Below are positions 10,244 to 24,700 of a DNA stretch of 64,000 nt, piece after piece. Numbering within the stretch: the stretch's first letter is position 1; the number at the start of each line of letters is the position of its first letter. Made by a program: the position numbers and the translations under genes. A model generated the notes under the pieces. It ran no database searches and was not told the origin of the DNA. It saw only the letters and a list, made by a program, of their open reading frames with translations. Location: the NCBI GenBank assembly GCA_022749755.1, contig CM040445.1:15769182-15833181 (forward strand), in the 5' to 3' direction. Source of the DNA: Azadirachta indica. Its lineage: Eukaryota > Streptophyta > Magnoliopsida > Sapindales > Meliaceae.

Positions 10244-13200
10244 ATGGAAAATAAAGAGCAAATAGTTGACGTTGGATCGGTGGTGGAAGCAGTTTCTGCT
10301 GAAGATTCTGATGCTCCTCTTTACCAAGTTGAAAGCCTCTGCATGCGCTGTGGCGAAAACGTATCTTTCTAAATTTAAGCTTTACAATTTAAATGAAATC
10401 ATTTTCGTTCATGTCTTCCGCTTAATTTAATTTAATTTAATTTTTATGAACAGGGTATAACGAGGTTTTTATTGACTTTAATTCCTCATTTCAGAAAGGT
10501 AAATTACTAAGCATTGTTTGCTTTCTGGTTTTAGCTTTAAACTGTGTCGTTTGGTGAATGCTTTGCTTGCTCTCTCTGCTCTTCAGGTCTTGTTGTCTGC
10601 CTTTGAGTGTCCGCATTGTGGTGAAAGGTAATTCTTTAAGTCTGTTCCTGTTTGGCTTACAATTAGAATGCATTTTAGTTTGAGTGTTTTGAGAGAAGGT
10701 TTTCAGTTACATAGTGTTTTGGATAATAATCTTATTTGAATAAGTTGAACTTACATAAGTCATTCTTATAATTTATTTTATTGTTTAAATGATATCCAAA
10801 CACTGTCTATTTTTTCCTCCTTGTGGGTGGGATTCAAGATAATATTTCAATTGAACTTATCTGTGTCCTGTTTCTAGGAATAATGAGGTTCAATTTGCTG
10901 GTGAGATACAACCTCGAGGTTGTTGTTACCATCTGGATGTCCCAGCAGGAGATCAGAAGGTATCTGAAGTAAAGCATTTATTCATTAGAATTTTTTCTTT
11001 ATATGAACAGTCTAATATTCATGCATGCACCAAAATTATAGTGGAACAATTAAGGCCCAATGGATAATGAGCCAGCCTGGGTAACACTAACTATTCAAAG
11101 TAAATTCAAACATTTTTTTGATATGTTAACACCAGATGCTGTAGCCTCTAAAGATTGCCTTCTACCAATCAACTTTTTTGTCACTTGATAAGCTTTTTCG
11201 CTAGTAGTTAATGCGTTTATAAGTAAGACTAATATGATTATATGAGTTTACAATCTTTTGTTGTGGTTGGCTTTATTTCATACTGTTGCTGTCTTCTCAT
11301 GTATTCTAATAAATGATGGAATTGCAAATTTATGGGTTTCTTTTATGCAGATGTTCCACCGCCAAGTAGTAAAATCAGAGTCTGCCACCATCAAGGTATT
11401 TGAACTAATCTTCCTTGCAAAATTTAGATGCAAGCTTGTACTTTAAATTCAAAATTATATCTGTTTTCTGTTTATTAACCTTTTATTATGTTTTGAAATT
11501 ATTATTCTAACATATCCTCGATAAATAATTATATCCTCATGGTTTATTAATGCACTGTGCTACATAGAGCTCAAACACATAGGCTCTTGAAAAATGTAGC
11601 TTTTTGATTGTTAGAAATTTCTCCAATTTCTTGTTTGCTTCCTTTTCGCAATCTGAAGCTTCATCTGTCATATATCTTGGTTTTCAATATCTACTTTGTG
11701 CAGGCATTGGCATAGCTTTTACAAATGTTGCACTTCTTGGACAACTTTGTACATTTTCTTATTTTTATCTATTTAAGCATCCCCAAAAAGCCTAGACCTC
11801 TTTTTGTGCAAAAATTTAAAAAAAAAAAAAAAGAGAAAGAAAATTTACTACAAGTGTTCATATGAGCCAATATATATTTTTTTTTTTTTTGAAAATGACT
11901 TCAAATTGTGGAAGAACATTATTAACCTGAAACTTAAATGAACATATAAGTTCAAGTTGTATTTATATTTAGTAAAAATGTATAGAAATCTGAGATTGTT
12001 TTTTACATACAGTTCCAGTTCCCATAACTGCAATAGATAAAGAAGTATTGTAACTGAGGAAAAGCTTCTTGCACAACTTCTATCATTTATTAGTCATAGA
12101 TGGTTTATATATGTGATACTGGGGTTGGCTTTCAGAGGTTATGTTGTAGTGTTTTTTGACAAACTACACAATATAATTTTGTACTTGCAGATGAGAAGAT
12201 CCAATTAATTAGGGCCAGTTAGGATAGATAATTTATATGGAATGTGAACATTTTTAAAAATGGATCGGGTTTCTTATTGAGAATCTATATATTTTGAGAG
12301 TATGTTGAATGTGTTGATATAAAGACAGTCAGGGATTGTAATTTTTCATTAACTAAATCAAATGATTTTCAAGTTCCCCAGAAACAAAATAAATAAATAA
12401 GCAGATAAATAACTAATCAAACATTTAATTCAAATTCTACAATTTTTGCTACCAAATTTAAGTGAAAACTAAGGAAACATGACAGAAAAACAACAAGCCA
12501 AAGCAGACAGGCAAAACTATATGAGATAGAAAGCTACAACCGTTTTATGTAATTGGATATTTAAAGACTTATATACCTAATTTTTTAAATTTTCATGCTT
12601 TTTGAAGTCTGATTGATGGATTCTTGCAATAGGATGTTGCTAGCTAACTTTGATTCATCTTATGACTTAATCAATTCACAAATTGTATTTTATCTGCTTC
12701 CTTGTGTCCAATGTATAAGAAATTCTGGATTTTTAATCGATATTGTAGGGAATTATACATTTTCTTTTGTTGTTTTTTCATGTATGCAGATTCCTGAACT
12801 AGATTTTGAGATTCCTCCAGAGGCTCAGCGTGGAAGTCTATCAACTGTATATTCTTTAAACCATGATTCTTAGATTTATTTTTCATACTATTCTCTCTTA
12901 ACTGGTCTATTTGCTGATTAATTTCTGCCCTTTGGCTTGATATCTTCCTCAATCTGAGCAAATTGATGGTTGTGGAGTTGCTTTGTTAATTTATTCCTGT
13001 TGTGTGACTGAAAATGAGGATTTTTAGTGTCAGACATTTCATTTTACAGTGTCTAGAAAGATGAAATTACAGTACTTACAAAATGAAGCATCAATGCATG
13101 TTTTCCTTTTTCAGAAAACTTACAGATTTTATGGGGGAAATAAAAGATAAAAGGCGTGAACTATGATAAATGGCTTGGCCTGAGACTGTGTGGGGATCTA

Positions 13201-16200
13201 TTTTTACTTTATCTCCTCATAGCCCTATTTGTTCTGATTCATGATTATTTTTAGTTTGATTGTAAGTGATACTTTTTGTGTATGGCAGTCGCATCCTTGG
13301 CTCTATGTTCTCTCATAGTAAAAAAATATGACATCTCGTTATGTTACACAATCAGGTATTAGGTTTTGCACCACTGAGGCGGCCTAAAAATACAGTAAAT
13401 TTATAGTACAGTGAAATACAATTAGAGAAAAGGTGACAAAAGAAAAGTGGTGTGTGTACCATGAGAAGTTAAGTAGCATGTGAATTTCACACAAAATAGG
13501 GGAAAGAAAACCTTAATTTTAACATGAATTTTGTGGGTATATATCTGGCATTGATGAATGGTCATTCATACCTACATCTCTCTGCACCACGAGGGGCATA
13601 TCCATGAAGGGAACAAAAAAGATTCATTCTGGTACTGCTTGATCTCTATTATATTGATGCTGAATACTTGACTTTTTAATTGCATATGAATGAATTGTTA
13701 AATCATTCCATAAATGAACGAAAGAGAGATTGAAAGAATAAGTTGCGTTGGAGGAGGAGAATCATTTCATATTTTTACCCTTGTCCTGTATAAAATGATG
13801 ATGAGTATTCATTTTGTAAAATTTCAGCTTCATCGTTATATTGGTCATGTGAAATGTACTTCCTTGGATACCCAATATTGGAAATCGACAATCCTCTGGC
13901 AGGGGATGATTACCCTTTCCTTCTTCCTTTTATCTCCGCATACATTTTTCCCCTTCTTTTTACTTCACAAAGATTACCTGCCAAAGATAGAGTTGTAATG
14001 CTATTCGTTGTCAGAACTTCACATTTATGGAACAACATTTCCATTATATGTTTCTAGTTTTTTTATCTCCTGTTGATCTTGTGAATTTCTTCTAGGTGGA
14101 GGGGATATTGGTACGAGCTGCAGATGAACTAGAGGCCCTTCAAGAAGAACGGAAGGTGTACATTTAACTAGGTATCCATTGTTGAAATCAGAAAATATCT
14201 TTTCAGTGCTTCTCATGTTATTTCCTGGCTATCCAGAAAGTGGATCCAAAGACTGCAGAAGCTATCGACCAGTTTCTGTTAAAACTGAGAGCTTGTGCTA
14301 AGGGCGACTCATCCTTCGCTTTCGTCCTTGATGATCCTGCCGGGAACAGCTTCATTGAAAACCCGTAAGAGATGTTTAAATTCAGAGGAAAACTTTATTT
14401 TCTAAAATGCATTTTGTTTCTGCTATAGATCGTGGGGTTTAGTTGTATATATGCGTTTTCTCTTTCGGCTTTTATTCTCTCTTGTTGTCTCCTGGTCATA
14501 CAGACTACAATATGTACAAAAATGAAAATAAAGCATTAAAAATTAATCCTGTGACGTGATTTTTATCAGATTTCCCTCTTCTCTAACAGCCATTGGGATA
14601 GATCTTTGTTGCCTGTTATGTTTTAAAATGTTTTTGTATTTAATTTAACTGAGCGTGTGATTATACATGGACAGGAATGCTCCATCTCCAGATCCTTTAC
14701 TGAGTATTAAGTTCTATGAGCGAACTCCAGAACAACAAGCATTATTGGGGTATCTTACCAACCCATCACAGCTAGAAGAGCCTTCGGATGTGGTATCAAC
14801 TGGAGAATTAGGCAGTACTTCTGATAAAAGAGAACCCCATGGATCAGTTGGAGCAGTAGCTGGCCATAGGGCGATTGCTCAGAGCAACAGTGCAGAAATT
14901 GCTGATGCTTTATTTCGGTACTCAGCACCAGAAGAGGCAAGACTATTGAATATATTTTATATTCTTCATGTTTCTTACTAGCTTTTTATATTGTGTTTAT
15001 CATTATTATTATTATTTTTCATTTATTTGTGATAGGTTATGACCTTCCCATCCACTTGTGGAGCTTGTGCTGTGCGCTGTGAGACTCGGATGTTTGTAAC
15101 TAGTATCCTTCTTACTCTTTCCAATCTTCTGTAGGCATTTACATTTTTTCCCCGTAATAGAGAGTATGTGCCAAAAACGTCTGAAATCTTTGTTTGTGGG
15201 CATTATTTTGTCTCTCTATTCCATATACTTGCCACACACAGATGCTTTGGCATCAGAGACAGAAAGACTATTGCATTGGGAGAGTGACAGTGGGACATGT
15301 GCCTTCTTGGTTTAAATTTTCAAGTTGATTGTCTTAATAATAGTTGTAACTTTGTCTTTGGTTTGATTGTAACAAAAAATAACTCACTTTTAGAGGGTAT
15401 GCACCATTTACCCTCTCAAATCCAACCATTGAATTCTTTTATCAATGTCATGTAGTCTAGAATTCAAGCATTGGATGAGTCAGATAACTGGACATGTACT
15501 CATATTTGATTCCTACATCAAGTGGCTGTATTCATTGTTGGGTGACTCTAATAGTTGAGATAAGAACTACATATGGAGCGGTTCAATTTAACGCGTTGGA
15601 AATAATATTTAGGCCTTTTGAGAATCCACAGAAGTGAGAATTCTCTGCCATTACATTATCAACATCCATTCTTATTATTGTTATCTGATTAATGTATTCC
15701 AGCATAATTTTGATTTGATTATCACAAAGTTTGTTGAGCTTAACGATAGACAGGGATTCCATACTTCCAAGAAGTAATTGTTATGGCGTCCGCATGTGAT
15801 GCTTGTGGTTACCGCAATTCTGAGGTTTGTAGCAACTTTCTTTTACTTCCCTTTTGGTTTTCACATTTTGCAATGGTAATTGTGTTTTTCTGTGCAGTTA
15901 AAGCCTGGTGGGAGAATTCCTGAAAAGGGAAAGAGAATTACTCTGCATGTGAAAAACATTAATGACTTAAGCCGTGATGTAATTAAGGTAATTTATGGTG
16001 TAATATAATACATATTTTAACATTATTTTTGTTACTTATAGTTTGCTTCTCTGCATTTAATAACAAAAGTCTTTGAATGTTTCAGTCGGATACTGCTGGT
16101 GTTAAAGTTCCAGAGCTCGACTTGGAGCTGGCTAGTGGCACTCTGGGTGGAGTTGTTACAACTGTTGAAGGTTTGATCACAAAAATTAGTGAAAGTAAGC

Positions 16201-18122
16201 ATCGACTTTTCAGCTTTGTTTTACTGTTTTGGTTTTTCTTTATGGACATCTGAGCATCTCTCAATATTTTTGTGCAGGCCTTGAGAGAGTACATGGATTC
16301 ACTTTTGGGGACAGCCTTGATGAGTATAAAAAGACCAAGTGGCAAGATTTTAAAGCAAAGTTGAAAAAGGTATTTTTTATAATTATGACTTTCACAGAGT
16401 TGTGTAGTGAGTGAGCATTTGGGTTTAGTTTTTGGAATTTTTGTAATGAAGAACCATCACCATGTTCTCAGCTACTATATGATATGTCTAGGAAAGATGG
16501 AGAATATACCATTTTTAACTACTGGACCATAGTTGGATTTGGTCTTTCTAATATGAAAACTCCGAAGCAGTAGTATTAGTTTGCTGTCATACATTGGGAG
16601 CCAGTTGAGCAGCCTCCTCTTACTATGCCTTCTGCCCAAGAAAAGCATTGAAAGAACAGGGGTTGGCTGGAAAATCCTTTATATTATTAGAGGAGAGTGC
16701 AAAAAGACTGCATTTATCGAGATTGAACAAGCCGTGGAAGGGCTAGGAGCCAGAACCTGAATCAGAAGTGAATAGATTACCAGACCAGAATCAATGAAAA
16801 AGGGATGTCGAGTAAACTTTCAATTCAATGCTATTCATGCCACGGTTTACATTTGGCTAATATAGACATGCTTGAATGAAACTATACAAGCTTGAACTTG
16901 GGAAAGAAAGGGTCCCGTGTACTTTGTTAAATATGTTAGTGGATTTGAGACTCATACCTTTTTGGGGTTTTGTAACCAGTTGAACCAACCAGCACCCCTA
17001 GGCTTGAGTGAGTAGTTTGAACATTGCTCAAACTGCTTGGTTTTGTTACTGATTGAATTCAGGCTTAAATTGTGTTTGCAAAATAATTTATTTTCTTTTA
17101 TTTAAGCTTTTTAAAGAACATAATAATCTAAGTAATGCACGATGTATACCTTATGAGGTTTTTAGTAATTTAGATTCCAAATTGAGCCTCAATAAATGAA
17201 AGGAAGCTGTGTTAGGTTGCAACCCCTGGTTTGTTCACTTTGTTTTCTGACATGTTAATTATTTTGCAAATCAGTAATTGTGAGCGTGCTCAATTACTCA
17301 TATGATGAATATTCCCTGGCCTCAGTGTCTGCTTATATTAGTTATTTATCTTTTCACTTGTTTTAGTCTGGTTGTCAATATCAAATTATTGAATTGGTTG
17401 CGCTATGTGTTGGATTGCTTGGTCGATCAGTACATTGGCAAAATACTTTTCTGTTCGCAAAATTGCCGTTATTTGTGAGAATTAAAGGTTTCTAAAAGTA
17501 TCCGTTGTCCTGGAGAAATAAGGTAGTGGCTCTTTTGTTTCAGTTAACCTTCTTCCAATAGCATAACTGTTTTACATCTTGTAGCTTTTGAGCGTGGAAG
17601 AGCCGTGGGCTTTAATTCTTGATGATGCATTAGCAAATTCTTTCATTGCACCAGTGACTGACAATATTAAAGATGACCACCAGTTAACCTGTAAGTTTCT
17701 CCTCTTACATGTTTCAGCAACTTAAACTTACTGTTATACAATGAGGTAGGCTAGCGGTGTTAAATCACTAGGATTTTCTTTAGCCAACTTGTTTTTTCTG
17801 AGGTGGATGAGCCTGTTTCATAGAGCTTTTCTCTTGTCAACTCATCAAAGATTCCGAGACCACTGGCCAAAATCTTTTCCATAACCAGTGACTATGAAGA
17901 GACTTAAGATTAGTTTGATATTGAAGTATTGTGATTTCTGGGTCATCATCGGCATCAATACATCAAATTGTTATCTCTGTTTTCGCTCTATAATTTTATT
18001 GTGTTGTGGTGTTTCCAGTTGACGAATATGAGAGGTCGTGGGAGCAGAACGAGGAGTTAGGTCTTAACGATATCGATACCTCTTCAGCCGATGCTGCTTA
18101 CAACTCAACTGATATGTTTTAA
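10244..18122 (+). CDS. ZPR1: ZPR1 zinc-finger protein
   Basis: Sixteen exons: 10244-10360, 10454-10498, 10587-10627, 10878-10959, 11351-11395, 12790-12846, 14096-14155, 14237-14364, 14675-14936, 15036-15102, 15754-15824, 15898-15987, 16086-16194, 16278-16369, 17585-17690, 18019-18122. They total 1476 nt, an open frame of 491 aa. The protein has the duplicated ZPR1 architecture. The first C4 zinc finger uses C33, C36, C62, C65 ([15 protein letters not shown]) and the second C287, C290, C316, C319 ([19 protein letters not shown]), each followed by its alpha/beta domain ending in LDDPAGNSF and [12 protein letters not shown]1 binds eEF1A, acts as a folding chaperone for it, and moves between cytoplasm and nucleus. 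The intron after exon 9 uses a GC donor (AGAG|GCAAG), required to keep the conserved SAPEEVMTFP junction. The longest intron (11396-12789) shows no insertion. Identification is firm from family features. Confidence 0.96.
14937..15035 (+). other. ZPR1: GC-AG intron of ZPR1
   Basis: The donor reads AGAG|GCAAG and the acceptor GATAG|GTTATG. The only nearby GT donor (14918) would delete the RYSAPEE segment and shift the frame. The GC donor keeps all 16 exons in one frame and matches the extended consensus of plant GC-AG introns. Confidence 0.85.
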
Positions 18123-19316
18123 AAGGATAAGCTAGTTAGTCTGTAATCTTATGCCCCTTTTTACAGGGTTTAGTGAATGAGTGGTCAGTGGCTCTGTATT
18201 GAACAACTCTGCTTTTGCTCAGTTGACAATATGTAATATCATGTCTTTTATGTGTATTATTTAGTTTTCCTCAATTTATTTATTTATTTTTTTTTTGTTT
18301 TGTGGGCACTTCTGTAACACTTACACACATTGCATGGTAGAAATTTAAGAGGTGGTTTGGATGTATTTTTCAGAACAAAAACTAGCAAAAAAATGTATGG
18401 TTGTATGTTTTGCAAAATTGATTTGCAAAAAAAGAAATTTAAAAATTGTTTCTTAAATTTTAACTAAAAGATAAAAATAATTTTTGAAAATTGGTTTTTT
18501 AAGTAAATTATAATTATTTATCAAAACAATTACTTTTTTTTTAAAATAATAGTGAATTTGATCTTAAATTTTTAGAAAAATTATTTGTAATAAATATTAT
18601 TAAACATGTTTTTTATTCTTGAAAATATGTTTTCAAAATGTTAGTTTTACTTGTTTTAAAATTGTACTTTGAAAATGTTATCCAATAAACGCCAAATTTC
18701 AAGATTTAAGTCTATTAATGAAAAATAATAAAATTTCACTGATGTACGTTCAGCTACTCCTAATATGTTTATGTTGTTCTAATTAGCTACTCTATTAAAT
18801 TCTTCATTGCTTATATTGATATTAGTGACATAAATTTAACAAAAGTTTATCTTATTTTATTATTTTAAAAATTTTGAGAAATAAAAATATAATCATTTAT
18901 TTTGAATGAACAAAAATAAAATTATTTAAAATTTAATAATAAATTAGAAGAAAATAATATGTTAAAATGCTACTAACCCTTTTTTTTAATCTTTTTATAA
19001 TAATTAAATATATAATAATCATAAAAATTTTTAAATAAATGGTCATTTATAATTTAGTATCTAATAAATTTAGAAAAATTGATATAACATTGTTGCCTTG
19101 AAGGCTCATAGAAACCTGATCCCAATAATTGATTAGCCATAAGAAACAACAATTTTCATGGCTCTCTGCCTAGAAAGTTGGCTCATTTACATCGATTAAC
19201 AAACGTTGATTTTAGGCTCAATAACTTCAACGCAGAGATTCTGTCTATTATAAATCTTTAATAGAGCTGCAACAGTTAGACCCAGTTTAGGATTGCTATG
19301 AATTTTAATTTTAGGG
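18123..19316. other. ZPR1 3' region and AT-rich spacer
   Basis: The first ~150 bp should hold the ZPR1 3' UTR. The remainder is A/T-rich with no coding potential. It contains a possible short MITE (18351-18693), listed separately. Confidence 0.5.
18351..18693. mobile_element. Possible hAT-like MITE
   Basis: The ends, GGTTTGGATGTATTTTTC at the left and GAAAATGTTATCCAATAAAC at the right, are imperfect inverted repeats. The flanks AAATTTAAG (left) and AAATTTCAAG (right) could be a decayed target duplication. A GTTTGGATAACATTTTC-type terminus is common among plant hAT MITEs. The match is weak and the AT-rich context makes chance similarity possible. Confidence 0.4.
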
Positions 19317-19317
19317 A

Positions 19318-20125
19318 TTTTAACACATACCTCCCCTGAGGTTTTATCTTTTAACACTTAAATAGAATAGTTGGCCTAATTGACACATATCTCCCCTAAG
19401 AACATCCAATTCCATTCCTAATAGCAGGAAAGACACATTTACCCTTCATTTGCCATTTTCAAAATAAATTCAAATTGTTCTGTACTTGATATATGTTAAT
19501 AATTTATTTAGTTTATTTGTTAATGCGAGTCCATAACATAGAAATCATAAGCATCTTAAAAAGAAAGGAAGGAAGGGAGTGTAAATTGCTTCAGAAAAAT
19601 CTAATCTTTTAACATTGATCCTCAATTTCATTACTCCCTAAAGCAAAAAATGAAAAAGTAAAAATAAAAAAATAACCACAAATAAAGGAAGTAATGACAA
19701 TTGATAGGGAGTTTGTAAATTACCTAAAAAAAAGTAGCAATTCTAAAACGATATGCAGTTTTTGTCATGAGAAAGATGAGAAGGAAAATCATAAATCATA
19801 AAAGTTTTTTATGCCTCAAAAAAAAATTGGTAGTTGTTATAAATTCAAGTACTTGCTTATTCTAGTAAAATTTAAATCACTCATAACAAAATATTTTGAC
19901 ATAACCATTGATAACACGAATTCTATCTTGTGAATGGATAACAGGGCTACCACTCTTATCTCTTACCAAAAATGAAAAAGGTAATTATTTGTCTTTTTAT
20001 CGTAATGCCCCTACAACTAATGCCTCATGGATGGAATTGGATATCTTCAGGGAAGGTATATATTAATTAAGTTAAATATTTTATTTATGTGTTAAAAGGT
20101 AAAACCTCAAGGGAGGTATGTGTTA
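19318..20125. mobile_element. TIR element with ~105-bp inverted termini
   Basis: The left end starts TTTAACACATACCTCCCCTG and continues through GAGGTTTTATCTTTTAACAC to a segment ending ATCCAATTCCATTCC (about 19420). The reverse complement of 20022-20125 repeats this almost base for base. The internal ~600 bp has no coding capacity, so this is a non-autonomous DNA transposon. No convincing target duplication was found, so the superfamily is not assigned. Confidence 0.8.
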
Positions 20126-21754
20126 AACTGGATTATATTATAAAAATAATTAATTTTAAAGAAAATCAGTTTAATATTTAGTAAATTTTGTTGTTAAAAT
20201 AGTGTAATAATCTTAATTATTAAAATATATATAATAAATAGTGATGAATGAAATTTAATGTTTATATATATATATAAAACTTGAAAATAATTTATAGTAA
20301 AAAAAATATAAAATTTTAATGTATATTTTTAAAAATCAAAAAGTAATAATTAATAAAGAGAAAAAATATTTTGATTTTAAAAATTTTATTTTTTAATTAA
20401 AATAAAAATATAATGATTAGTTGAAGGTTAATTTTGGATTTTTTGTAATTTTAAATAGGTATATTTAATATTATATTTACAAATTTTTTTTAAAAAATTA
20501 GATTTTCAAAAGTAATTCTTTGTCTACTTTTTAAAATTTACTATAAAAATGAGGTGATTTTATTAAAAGTATGAAAAATTTTTACAAAACGCTTAAAATT
20601 TCTTTGGGTTTAACCGAAAATGCCCTATTTTTATACACAAAATTAAACATTGTCCTTGTAACAAAAAGTCATTTAAAAATGTTCCATCTTTTACCTTTCA
20701 GATAAAAATGTCCCTAATGCCCATATTTAACCAAAAGCAATTACAACTTTCTGAGTTGTTATAATAAACTCACAAGTATTACTATACTATTTTCGAATTC
20801 TAGCGCAATAAACTAAAAAATTACTTTTGAGTTCATTACAAGAGGTTTAGAATTCGAAAGTAAATTTTGCTTGTTAATTTTGAGTTCACTACAAGAGGTT
20901 GAGAAGTGAAAAGTGACTTTTAAATTTATTATAACAACTCAAAAGTCATTGTAGCTGTTTTTTTTTTTTTTGTTAAAAATGTGCATGACATACACTTACT
21001 CCAAAAGGCATAAAATAAAGCATTTTTCATTGATTGTTTGTTGGGAGGCAATTTGATTTTTAGGATATAAAAAGAAGATATTTTCTGTTAAAACCTAAAT
21101 TTTTTTAGTTACTTAAAATCACTTTTATCCTTTCTCACACTAATTCTAAACAGGCTCTCAGGCTAGTAACCACAAAATATAAAGCCATATAAAATTAATT
21201 TAAACAAAGGAAAACAAACTAACAAAAACCCAGTACTTACACTCTACAATCAGGAATATCAATTAAAAACCACAAAAACATACCAACGTACATTGCTTAG
21301 ACGTCAAAGCCAATGAATGAACGCATTTCTTTCGCATATATACTACTCTACTCTAAACAATCATACTCAGAAATTCTAAACTTTAAGTTCCTTTAAATCT
21401 AAAACCCAAACTTTCATACTCTTATAGCAAATCAAGAAAATTTTATCTTTCGAATAATTAAATTTAGAAAAAATTAAATACGTACGAACGCATCAAAACT
21501 ACTAATCAATCTACTTCAAAGTGAAAACAGAAACAAAGACAGTACTACTCATTTATATTTTACATATATACCAATCGATCGAGAAAGAAGAAGGTAAAGA
21601 CAGAATGACAGTGTTCTCACTATCTCTTATATGTTAGTTGTTTCAACCTGCGACCACCAAAACTGATTCTTTTTATTTAATACAAAAAAACAACACATAA
21701 AACTGATCTGTTTCTTGTATATTCTCATATTTTCTTTTTGGTGCGTACAAAAAT
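20126..21754. other. AT-rich intergenic DNA with a local hairpin repeat
   Basis: No gene was seen. A local inverted repeat pairs the segment around 20745-20770 (GAGTTGTTATAATAAACT) with 20925-20950 (TTTATTATAACAACTC). Its loop holds two copies of a GAGTTCA(T/C)TACAAGAGGTT motif, at 20839 and 20882. The last ~60 bp before 21755 probably belongs to the NUG2 3' UTR. Confidence 0.55.
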
Positions 21755-24700
21755 CTAGGAGTCACTTCTTCCAGACTCATCTTCATCTTCATCTGATCCT
21801 CCCTCAGAGTCTGATGGCTCACTCATTTCAGGCTGCTGATCTTCGTCTGATTCTGATGATCCTACATCAGAGTCTGATGGCTGCTCAGATGCCTCCCCAC
21901 CATCCGTGGTGGGTGGAGGCTGATCTGCTGTCGTCTCATCCTTCAAATCATTACCGCTGAAGAGATCCCTTTGAACAGGGACAGTTCTTTGCTGCTGGGA
22001 TGACATAATGCTGGCAATGACTTTCAGGGCAGCTGATGCCTGATTGCTATCTACAACGGTGTCCTCATTTATCCCACACACAGAATTTGGTTCCTGTGAA
22101 GAGTCATCTTCCTGTCGTGGAGGCGGGACAAAGAAGGGTATCCTGCCTCTCTGCCAGTCATGGAGGATCATCTTCGCAGCTGTCATATAGTCAGGTTCAC
22201 CACCCTGGACATGACCCATGTACAGCATAAACTGAACAAACATTCCCCTTTAAAGTAAAAAAATTTAAAGGAAAGAAAAATAGAGTGAATTTCGCTTGGC
22301 TTAATCCTAATCTACACAACAAAAAGAAGTTTCATTTCTCCCCATCCTTTGTGCTTGAAAAGATTGCAGTGGCTGAGAATATTCATATTAAACAACCATT
22401 TAACTCAACTTACACAGAGATTGTATAAATTTTAGATACTGAGATTACCTTCAAAAGTTTGCCCGTTGATTTGCACAACTGAACTAGAAAGTCATTTTCG
22501 TCAACCCTGCCAACAGAAGCAAAGGCAAAATGAGGTATAAATTTCAGTTGCAAGTCTTTGAAATTAAAGTTGAAATCATAATGCTCTAGAATTTCAATGT
22601 AAAATGAGATGCAAAAACTAATAAATGCCAATCATAGACAAAAATTAGCTCACCAATCTTTTATTTTATAGGCTCTTTTAAGATGCTCCTTCTTGACACG
22701 TTTTAGAACTTCTCCTATATGTTCAGCAGCATCCTCCAAGTTTGTGACACGAACCTGGAAAGGACCGAAATCATTCAACAATATAAATGATCAAATTGTG
22801 TAATAATATGCTGACAGATCAAAAATGATTACATCCATAACACTGAAATACTCAGAACAAAATGAAGCAAACAAATAACAGTATACATCTGGTACAAATA
22901 ACAAGTTAATATTGTTCAACTTCTACACAACCGTAGATAGCATGCAGGTGAGTGTAGGTAGTAATAAACCAGCCATGTAGATAATATGAACAGCCATATA
23001 GGTAAAAACAGAGAAAACATACCACTCCCTTGAGTATGATATCTGTTTCTGAGTCCTTGTTCTGGTAAACAACTCCAGGACAGTCAATCAAGAAGATTCT
23101 TTTAGTAAGTGTTATATACTGCCACACCTTAGTCTCCCCTGGAATAGGAGCAACCTTGCAGACCTTGTAAAATTAAGAAAAAGAGAATCTATCAATTAAA
23201 GAGATTCACCAAACTTGTCACTTGAACACAATGGTAAACACTAATCACATCCAGAGAGCTAAGCATGCTTGTTAAAGTCATTTGGCTCCTAACAGAGAAA
23301 CAACATACAATGTGAAATCCTTTGATTTTTTTCTAAAATAAACTGGATCTGAAATTGCACTTTTTGATATGTAATAATTAGGGATTTCAAGTTTCCTTTT
23401 CAAATTTCCAAGCAATCTACTTAAATGCAGCCCAACCCTAAAAGATGACATTCGAGTTTAAAAAAGATTAAGCAATCTATTTAATTTGCTTCCTCTCACT
23501 AACAAAATCATCATTTAGTATTAAATCATCACTTACCAGAACAGGAAAATGCAACTACCAATAGTATGGGCACTAAAATATCAGAAGCTGGAAATGAGAA
23601 GAGAAATATTACATTCTTTGTACGTAGTGTGTTGATAACTGATGACTTTCCAACATTGGGATACCCAACAAAACCAACAGATATTGCTTGCTTGTCACTC
23701 TTTAAGCGGGCAAATTGTCTCAACACTGATAAAAGAGAACCCTACATAGAACAAATGAATCTCAATAATTCAAACAACTACCAAGATAATCAAATAAACA
23801 TAAGTGCAATAACACTACATAAATCACAATCATTCAGCAACACATGAGCCTTTTTTCCACTTCAGAGCAAACTGATGCCAGGTTTTTTCAGTTTTTGCTA
23901 CCTTTATATGAACCCTGAACATAGAGTTGGCAAATGAACATGGTTCCTGTTAACACAAAAATCATAGAGAAATAGAAGAGAAGCCATAGGTAGATCATTA
24001 TAATAAAACATGCTAGGTATCACGGGAATCACAAAATTCAAAAAAGGCATCTCTATCTTCCATATAATTATTCTAGAGTGCTTTTATCATCTAAATTGAA
24101 TTACAGCATTTAAGTTACCTTGCCGAAAGACTTATTGATGCTTGCGTGGAACGCTAAACTTGGATACTCTTTGGATAATACTCTAAGCCATCCTTTTGTA
24201 GCCCAAGCAGGAACAAGATCACACTGAGAAAAAGAGCTTTTAAGATAAAGCCAAAGGAAAAACAATTCCTTGATGGTATATCAAGTTTTTCATGAAATTG
24301 CAACTAACCTTGTTTAACAGAAGAATCATATGTTTATGCTTGCAGTGCTCTTTTAAATGCCTCTCCAAATGATAACATCTTGTACCCTGAGGGTCCCTCG
24401 CATCCAAAACCTGCAGAGGAAAGGATAAATAAAAAACATATCAAACATGGTATTGTATTTAGTTATTTATTTTTTTAGAATATTTTGCTGTTCTTCTTGG
24501 GCAAAAAGGGGAAGTTAAAGAGTGCCTTAAAAAGGAAAATGTATGATCAATCACGGCTAGCAAGGTACTGATAAAACACATCACAAACATAGATAACTAC
24601 AACCAAGAAGGCTGTTTGGTCATCCACTAATCTTAAACATCTCCTTGACAAATACTACTCCTATTTGATTATATGAAACATTACAAAAAGCCTACATGGG

